Shown here: in pieces, positions 57,701 to 64,000 of the stretch
How the letters are laid out: each line of letters starts with the position of its first letter
Numbering within the stretch: position 1 is the first letter of the stretch
Assembly (NCBI GenBank): GCA_009192285.1
Contig: WBVU01000010.1
Coordinates: forward strand, 928,111 to 992,110
From: Morchella semilibera
Lineage: Eukaryota > Ascomycota > Pezizomycetes > Pezizales > Morchellaceae
Direction of reading: 5' to 3'
DNA length: 64,000 nt
Notes under the pieces: model-generated
Databases searched by the model: none
The model's input: the letters and a program-made list of their open reading frames with translations, nothing else
What the model was told of the DNA's origin: nothing
Position numbers and translations under genes: made by a program

Positions 57701-58088
57701 AGGCCCGCCGAGAGAGGCACAGAAGGTGTTTGGGATCAGTGTTAAGGGCAATGTGATTGATGTTGCCAGGACAAAGAAGGTGGTAGAGGGGTTCAAGTGG
57801 GGAGTTATGGATGGTGTAGATCCAAATGCAAAGAATGTAGTAGGCGCAAGTGTGCTACATACCGCTGGTGGGAAGTTTGGGTGTTTGTTGAGGCTGGAAC
57901 CGAATTTAGAAACGAAGGTATGCTGCATTGCCTTCTCATTGATTTAAGAGACTAACCAGTATGTACGAATTTAGATGTATAGGATCACGATCAGGGCAAC
58001 AGACGAGAAAGCCCCACCAATGCTATTGAAGATCATGGAAGAACGGCTTGCATTGGCGTCACCGCCATCAGATTTTGGAAAAAGATAA
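54792..58088 (+). CDS. AP-2 complex subunit alpha (alpha-adaptin)
   Basis: Exons are 54792-54807 (16 nt), 54866-54953, 55091-55104 (14 nt), 55186-55229, 55283-55907, 55972-57917 and 57975-58088, giving 948 aa, the normal family length. The adaptin trunk begins MSSMRGLVQFIADLRNARARE with KFKDGNLNGYHKKKYVCK, and continues through ILGWNVDFGHLEAVNLIS, KYSEKQIGYLAVTLFLNE and LLRLLQYYPP. A hinge follows (ALTPTQELAGLNL). The C-terminal appendage includes DWSIGYNRLLIRSEGVLYEDVQIQIGL and GEDFFKRWKQIGGPPREAQKVF. AP-2 alpha links PIP2, cargo and clathrin at the plasma membrane for endocytosis. The 14-nt third exon restores KFKDGNL and is followed by a GC donor. Confidence 0.93.
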
Positions 58089-60141
58089 TACTTATTTGTG
58101 TTGGCTGGGAAATAGAGAAGGAGTTGGGGTGGGGAGGTTGTAATCATCGCTGCACTGTTTTATTGTAGGGACGTATATAATACCATATTATTTTCTTTCT
58201 CATAGCGTATATTTGTGAGTTGGTGGTGGGGCAGTAAATAGTTTGTGGATATGATTAAGTTATTGATATTGAGGTTTGGATAATTAGGTGGATATAAATT
58301 GTGATTCCATTGATCGGATTATCGGAGGTCCTTTGGGCCTCATAGAATGCACGTTACAGCGCTTTATCCATTGCAAAGTCTCACAGCTTGTACCACTCAC
58401 CTGCGAGTGATATTTTGTGATTTAGGTAGATGAGCCTTTTCTAGATTTAGTTTGAGCCGTTCACTGCTTTTACTTGACCCTAGTAGAAGTTTTAGCCGAT
58501 CTGGTAATCTCACCTTAATATATATAGGAGGGTAGCCTCTTTTTGTAGGGGGTACCTAAGGGTCTCGGCATGTGGGTGTTTCCGCTCCGTAGGAAAGCGG
58601 GGGGGGGGGGGGGGGTTTCCCAGCACCCGGCGTCTAAATGGGATATGCGAATCTGCGATTGAGTGTGACTAAATGAGTGTGCTGGCTTTAGATGGTTGGG
58701 GTATTCCACGCCATTGGGCTATATTTAACCTCATGGCTGCATACAAGCAAACAATAAATGGAGGGCTGGAAAGGAATTGATGGGGGGAAAGGGAAGGGTC
58801 AAATGATAAGTTCAGGGGGCCTACCTGGCGAATGATGAGGCTCGAGATAATGAGCGCGCCAGGCCGGCAAGTGTTGCGGAAGTTGCGAGTGGTTTTGCTA
58901 TGTTTTGTGTTGCGTGTGTTTGTTTTTATTTCTTGGCGGGGTGAGGGATGAGGGGAGGAAAACAGGCCCACTCCAGGGGGGAGAGGGTCATTACCATAGC
59001 CTAAAGGCTGGATGTAATTAATGAAGTAAACAAAAAAAAAGCAAACAATAAATTGGGTCGCGAATTTGGTTCCGAGTGATACCTTGTGATTGATCCGAGA
59101 CTTTACCTCTTGATCGACGCTTTCCCTTACTTAAGTACATGTACTTAGTCTTAGCAGTTTTGTTACTACCGTACTACATGTATGTACCTTTATACATACA
59201 TGTATCTTCGTTGGTGTTTCTATCAACCATTTGGTGTCACTCGAGAAAAGTTTCTGACCCGGACATGTTGAAGGAACGGGGCTAGGTTTTTTCTCTTTTT
59301 TTTCGTTTAATTCAAATTAGACCGGATGGTGACAAGTACATATATAAACAGGCATGTTTGTGGTAGAGGAGCGCGAACGACTGGAGTAGGTTAAAAGAGC
59401 AAAGAAGGTTGCCACATCATGCGTTGAGAGGCTGTGTTCTAGTGGTTGTGAGGGATGGATATGGGGTGGTCGTGGAGGAGAGGTTACCCAGCCACGCATG
59501 GGGGTGGGTTCAATTCCTGCCCCTGGTGGACTAACTTTTTTTTTTCGGGCGTATCCATCTCCTAGGTTGAGTGTGTGGGATCCTCCTTTATGAATTCCTT
59601 GGTCCGTACTTACAATATCCGGTAGAGTTGGTGCGAGGGTCGACACTGAAAGAGTGGGCTGCTTACATGTATGTAGTCCGTGCATACAGCAAAAGGTTCC
59701 TTTAAGAGCCCATAGAACTGTCGGGTCACGCAAGACCCACATTTGCAATGATTCTTAGGCGCTGATAGTACCCTTCTAAAGTCTCCTTTATGTCAACCCC
59801 GAATGGCGAACGCCTTATTAGGGCTCGGTGTAACTCAGCAGCAGTACATGTGGTTGGTGCCTCTTGATCTCCCTGTGGTATTAATTACGAGTTTACATAT
59901 CTCTTAAGAATACCGGCTCTGCAAAGTTAATAGCCAGTGCTCAGAATAGACATGTAGTACACATGAAGTATAAATAAATAAGTAAATAGACGTAGTACAA
60001 ATTAGTAACAGAAACCACAGAGTGATAATCCGTGATCCAGGCAAGGTCAGCCGCTGACGTAAAACACCACTAAACTCCGCACCAACCTGGCCGTAGATAC
60101 TTGTACCCACCAGTAAATAACGGCCTCAATTCGAATTCGCA
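58089..60141. other. Intergenic AP-2 alpha to SDR
   Basis: 2 kb without a gene. It has a G-run at 58599-58614 and a cluster of four TACATGTA sites (59136, 59175, 59197, 59664). A tRNA-like Pol III element lies at 59425-59545. Confidence 0.55.
59425..59545 (+). mobile_element. tRNA-like element with A and B boxes and T10 terminator
   Basis: TTCTAGTGGTTGTG (from 59437) resembles the A-box region of Glu/Asp-type tRNAs. GGTTCAATTCC (59507-59517) is a good B box, and TTTTTTTTTT follows at 59536-59545 as a Pol III stop. The arms do not form a cloverleaf and the A-B spacing (about 60 bp) is longer than in a short-arm tRNA. A SINE head or pseudo-tRNA is therefore more likely than a tRNA gene. Confidence 0.45.
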
Positions 60142-61029
60142 ATGTCCTCATCAGCACCCGTGATCCTACTCACTGGCGCCTCCCGTGGCGTTGGCCTTGC
60201 AATTGCCCAGCACCTCCTCCAGCACTCTGCCCGTCTGTTCGTCGTCGCCCGGACTACCGCCCCCCTCGAAGCCCTCAAGGCGGAGTTTCACGGCCAGGTG
60301 GACTACCTCTCTGGTGATCTTGCCGATGACTCTGTCTGTAGAGCTGCTGTAACACAGGCTGTTGCGACGTATGGTAGGCTTGATGGTGTGGTTGTGAACC
60401 ACGGAGTGCTAGAGCCTGTTGCGAGGGTTGCGGATGCCGATGTTGACGCGTGGAAGGCTGCGTTTGACGTGGGTTTCTTCGGAGTTGTTGCTATGGTGAA
60501 GGAGGCCATCCCGGAGTTGAGAAAGACAAATGGAAGAGTGGTGTTTGTGAGCAGTGGTGCGGCGGTGACGGGGTATGAGGGGTGGGGTGCGTATGGGTCA
60601 AGCAAGGCCGCATTGAACCATTTAGCAACTACCATCGCGTCAGAGGAGAAGGGGATTACAAGCATCTCCATCAGGCCCGGAGTCATTGGTTTGTTCTTTC
60701 TGTGATTCTCTTTGGCTACGATTGCGGCATATATTGATTGATCATTGTCGTGCAGATACACAAATGCAGCAGGAAATCAGGGAGAAGCATGCAGCCGCAA
60801 TGGGAGAGACGCATGACAGGTTCATGAAGCTGAAGGAGACTGGCAAACTGTTGAGGCCTGATCAGCCCGGGAATGTCATCGCGAAGTTGGCACTGAAGGC
60901 TCCTAAAGAACTCTCAGGAAAATTCTTGAAGTAAGCTCCCCTCCTCTTCCCTTTACAATATGGTATGAGCATGTTTGCTGATGTAGTTACAGTTGGAACG
61001 CGGAGCAATTGGCAGATTTTCAGGAGTAA
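60142..61029 (+). CDS. Short-chain dehydrogenase/reductase
   Basis: Exons are 60142-60688, 60756-60930 and 60993-61029, giving 252 aa. It is a classical SDR: a Rossmann TGASRGVGLAIAQ (NAD(P) binding), VVNHG in place of the usual NNAG, a catalytic Ser in VVFVSSGAAVTGYEGWG, and YGSSKAAL with Tyr and Lys, then ISIRPGVIDTQM. Arg in VVART after the second strand suggests NADPH preference. The size and pattern resemble the yeast Irc24/benzil-reductase and sepiapterin-reductase-like group. The substrate is unknown. The last exon could instead begin at 60987 (adding two codons); the chosen acceptor gives KFLNWN, nearer the family. Confidence 0.85.
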
Positions 61030-62366
61030 TCCAGGCACCCAACTTTGAGAGATAAGGGATTCAAATGAGCATTGTAGATTGGTATAGATTTTATTACTTA
61101 TACTTTTTTTCGCTAAATGCTTCATAATGTTAGTAGAGTAGATCTGCTGCGGGGCAGCATCAAGGCCGACAAGTTATTGTATCCTAGAAGATCTACCAAA
61201 ACTCGTTAGCGCAAGTCCCATCAAATCATGACAGAAGACAAATTGTGCAAGAAACAGGTATATGAGTCTCAAAAGTCAGTCGAAAGATGAAAAGTCGTAA
61301 TTTTTTTCATTCATAGGCACCCCAAGGGCCCCTCCGAATTAGCATGGAGTTTTTGTTCATCATTTGAGCTCCATACCCACGCCGCGATCCAAAGAAAAAA
61401 AACATTTCTTACCTTTCCCACTGTTAATAGCCGCAGAAACTGAACAATCGAGTGGATGCGCTCGTTTCTCCTCATATCTGTAGAAAATGAATATTAGTAA
61501 GTTTTCAGCAGCGCTAGAGAGTGTGGAGGAAAAGTGGAATTGAAGATGATCCAGGTGATCAGATCATATTACAGCATGTGTAAATAGAAAAGAGATTTGA
61601 TTGTAAGTATAAACTAACCGTTGCTCAAACGTGAAAGGGACAAAGCCAGGCAGGCGTACCACGAAAAGAGTTATAATAGAAACAGAAATATACCTTTCGA
61701 TTGACTGCTCGCAATGAGCGCGCGGTCATTGGTGAGCGAGGCTCAATTGATGCTATATAAGAACAATCTATTTTACAGTTAGTGTCAATTCAAACTGCAA
61801 ATTTATGGGCGAGGGTTGGAAACAGGAATATGAGGGGTAGAGATCAGATCAAGTCCGTTTGGCTAGGACAGTGTAGGTCACCATGAAAAGGAGGAGTTAA
61901 TTCCCAATAAGATAGGGGCGACACGAATAGTTCATCATTTTGAGCGGAGTGCTCGTGGGGGAGGAGTGGAATTGGAAATGGGGAAAATAGCAAGTGGAAA
62001 GAGCTTACAGATTGTATCAATCCCCTCCTCCTACATGATGATGGAAATATCCTTCATGCATATGGGAGGGAGGGGGCCATCGCAGTAGCAATGGCTGTTC
62101 TTGTCGCTGGTTTCATTTGGGTAGCGGTTTGTGTTTGGTGATGGAGACGCAGGCGAGGAGGTTTTTTTTTTTGTGCGGCTTAAGTACCGACCCGCCAAGA
62201 ACCCACCCACAAACCCATTGTCAGTCGGCTAAAAAGTTACCAGAGTCCATCCATCCCACATGGACCCACATTGCGGCTCAACTGCACCTGCAATCAGAAA
62301 CCGCACCTCCGTCATTTCGCCGCCCCAAACACCACCGATAATCGACCCCCCCCCCCGAAGAACAGG
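61030..62366. other. Intergenic SDR to COX16
   Basis: 1.3 kb without a recognised gene, RNA or repeat. A C-run just before the COX16 ATG (62346-62356) and an upstream GT-rich stretch are the only simple features. Confidence 0.5.
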
Positions 62367-62833
62367 ATGCCGACCTTCAGCTCAAAAAAATACCTCCCCG
62401 CATCCGCCGCAAATACCATCGGGTCAAAATATCGTAAGCATCTTCAGCATTGCAGAGAAAGAACGGCTAACCATAGTCACGCCATAGGTACTGGTTTAAG
62501 CCGACACCCATTCCTCCTGTTTGGGTTGCCATTTATTGGTACTATCCTCGCCGGATCCTTCTTTCTGACTCCCGCGACGGCGCTGCGATACGAAAACCAT
62601 GATCGTAAGGTCAAGAAGGTATCACAAGAGGAAGCGATGGGGCTAGGAAAGGACCGGAGAAGGGTTGATCTGAATGAGGAATATTATGTAAGTTGTTGTG
62701 CTAAGAGAGGAGGGCTGAGGAGCGATTGCTAATAATGGCGTGATGCGAACAGAGGTTGTCAATGAAGGATACCGACAACTGGGAGCAGAAAAGAGTCAAG
62801 AGACTCAAAGGAGAACACGATGGCGTGTTGTAA
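62367..62833 (+). CDS. COX16: Cytochrome c oxidase assembly protein Cox16
   Basis: Exons are 62367-62433, 62488-62687 and 62753-62833, giving 115 aa. Cox16 is an inner-membrane protein needed for assembly of complex IV, where it contacts newly made Cox1 and Cox2. The basic N-terminus (FSSKKYLPASAANTIGSKYR) and HPFLLFGLPFIGTILAGSFFL (single TM helix) precede the conserved TPATALRYENHDRKVKKVSQEE. The C-terminus is NEEYYRLSMKDTDNWEQKRVKRLKGEHDGVL, spliced at EEYY/RL. The start is the first ATG in frame after an upstream C-run. Confidence 0.93.
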
Positions 62834-63435
62834 AGCACGAGGCCTTAGATACATAAAATATGGGTTAATTAGTTAGAGCGGCGTTTCGGTAATGGCATAT
62901 CCTATCTTTACAGTTGTGAATACTAACATTGATACAACACACCATAAGCAGCTACAATTGATGATAACAGGTGAAATATAAAACGCTTTACTTTCATTCG
63001 TCTCCTTACACCTTCCAAAATAACCCGTCATTTATCTAAAAAAAAAAAGAAAAGAAAAAGAAAAGGGGGAGGGAAAAACGCTCTTTAGAACAGTGGATAG
63101 TTGATTCATCCACCATGCGAAGGGCAATGATAGAATTGAGGAAGGGGCATTCCTGCTAGAACTTGTGATAAATGAACAGAGAGGAGGTGATAATAACAAA
63201 GGGACATAGAAAAAGATAACACCGTTCACGGCATGCCCCCGCATCAGCATCTAAAGCAAACGGATGAAAGGTGGTATTTGGGATGGATGTAGAAAATATC
63301 TATGTAATCGCACACATGCTTATGCAAAATACGAATCGAGAAATTAGTTGGCCGCTGCAAGCTGCAGAATATTGGACGAAAAGGCAAAAAAAAAACACCA
63401 TAACAAGCTATTCCCATTCTTTTATAGTCCTAATT
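62834..63435. other. Intergenic COX16 to antiporter (convergent)
   Basis: 600 bp of AT-rich 3' flank with A-runs at 63039-63048 and 63386-63394. No coding signal is seen. Confidence 0.5.
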
Positions 63436-64000
63436 TTAATAAGGATTCTCGCCGTAGAATGCCTTATTTCCAACTCCCAAAACCATTAATTCAGAGTGCG
63501 GCGCGTATGAGCTAAAATAAAAGCCCATCATAACAGTAAGATAACTCAAAATCAGAATAGAACCCTGGAGTGTTATGTTAGTAACTTGTTATACAGTCAG
63601 CACTAGAGTGGTGTTTGGCTTGCCTTGAAATAATTGCTCTTCCCTTCGCCGTACATGTACGATAGCAGGAATACGCAAAGAATAACGGTGACCAGATCCC
63701 ATTGTGGGAAGATCAAACTGAAAGTATGGTTGAAGAGTTCTTTCGGATCAAGAGAGATGGCAAAGAATGCGCTGAAAGCGACCAATGCAGGAATCTGCAG
63801 TAGACACACCTGTAATGCATATGCAGAACCAATTTCCATACTGAGCGCGATATTACCGTTCATGGCGAACGAAATAGCGTTCTACAGAACAATGGTTAGC
63901 AAGAGAAAGGAAACTCCAGAGACACGAAACATACCAAGAACTCAGTTGTATTTGGAACAAGCGCAAAGAGCGTAATACCCAGGAACTTCTCATCAATCTC
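63436..64000 (-). CDS. Vacuolar cation/proton antiporter, C-terminal part (runs off the window)
   Basis: Partial. Exons from the window edge are 64000-63935, 63881-63624 and 63564-63436, covering the last 150 codons and stop. The visible part matches the second half of a CaCA-family exchanger: GITLFALVPNTTEFLNAISFAMNGNIALSMEIGSAYALQVCLLQIP, then helices with WDLVTVILCVFLLSYMYGEGKSNYFKGSILILSYLTVMMGFYF. The PNxTEFxNA and NGNxxLSxEIGSAYALQ motifs hold the ion-coordinating residues. The S.cerevisiae Vnx1 (monovalent cation/H+) subfamily has closest motifs in my memory. Ca2+/H+ exchange is the alternative. The middle exon ends with a GC donor (AAG/GCAAGC). TACATGTA at 63652-63659 falls in coding sequence. 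Confidence 0.8.

Noticed and set aside
1-64000. CRISPR array, integrated virus or secondary-metabolite cluster
   Set aside because: No regularly spaced repeats, viral proteins, PKS or NRPS are visible on either strand.

Overview
This window is nuclear DNA from a filamentous ascomycete (Pezizomycotina). The evidence is split genes with short GT-AG introns of about 45-75 bp, fungal-type orthologues throughout (kynureninase, Exo84, Mgm101, Got1, Slh1, a fungal cysteine-rich metallothionein-like protein), CT-rich promoters, and gene spacing of roughly one gene per 3 kb. The genus cannot be read from the sequence. A Pezizomycete-like lineage is possible but is only a guess.

Layout. 0-13.3 kb: partial kynureninase (-) and ISA2 (+) are divergent. 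NOB1 (+) and EXO84 (-) converge. EXO84 and VPS3 (+) share a 283-bp head-to-head promoter. MGM101 (+) converges on a nitrilase-family gene (-). 13.6-27.8 kb: eIF3 subunit l (+), a 764-aa two-TM protein with a disordered tail (-), an RRM protein (+), and eIF4G (-). 27.8-34.1 kb: a 6.3-kb gene-poor stretch with a 74-nt T tract, a 35-bp direct repeat and an orphan exon resembling a SnoaL/NTF2-like protein. 34.1-43 kb: NSE1 (-), GOT1 (+), profilin (-) with two micro-exons, and an unnamed serine-rich fungal protein (+). 43-52 kb: the large SLH1 helicase (-) divergent from TRM1 (+). 53-64 kb: metallothionein-like gene (+), AP-2 alpha adaptin (+) with a micro-exon and a GC donor, an SDR (+), COX16 (+), and the 3' end of a cation/proton antiporter (-).

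Most genes are housekeeping. They fall into ribosome biogenesis and translation (NOB1, eIF3l, eIF4G, SLH1, TRM1), membrane traffic (EXO84, VPS3, GOT1, AP-2 alpha), and mitochondrial maintenance (ISA2, MGM101, COX16). They look like a normal mixed fungal chromosome region, not a cluster or operon-like system. No secondary-metabolite, viral or CRISPR locus is visible.

The less ordinary signals are in the intergenic DNA. The perfect palindrome TACATGTA occurs at least 18 times, against about one expected by chance. A 226-bp MITE appears to have inserted at the TA of a related ATGTACAT site. A second MITE-like element carries 44-nt inverted repeats, and there is a 74-bp foldback. Two elements carry Pol III A and B boxes and look tRNA-derived. 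Exon coordinates were derived by hand from splice signals, reading-frame continuity and family conservation. Start and end give the CDS span, and exon lists are in the evidence.
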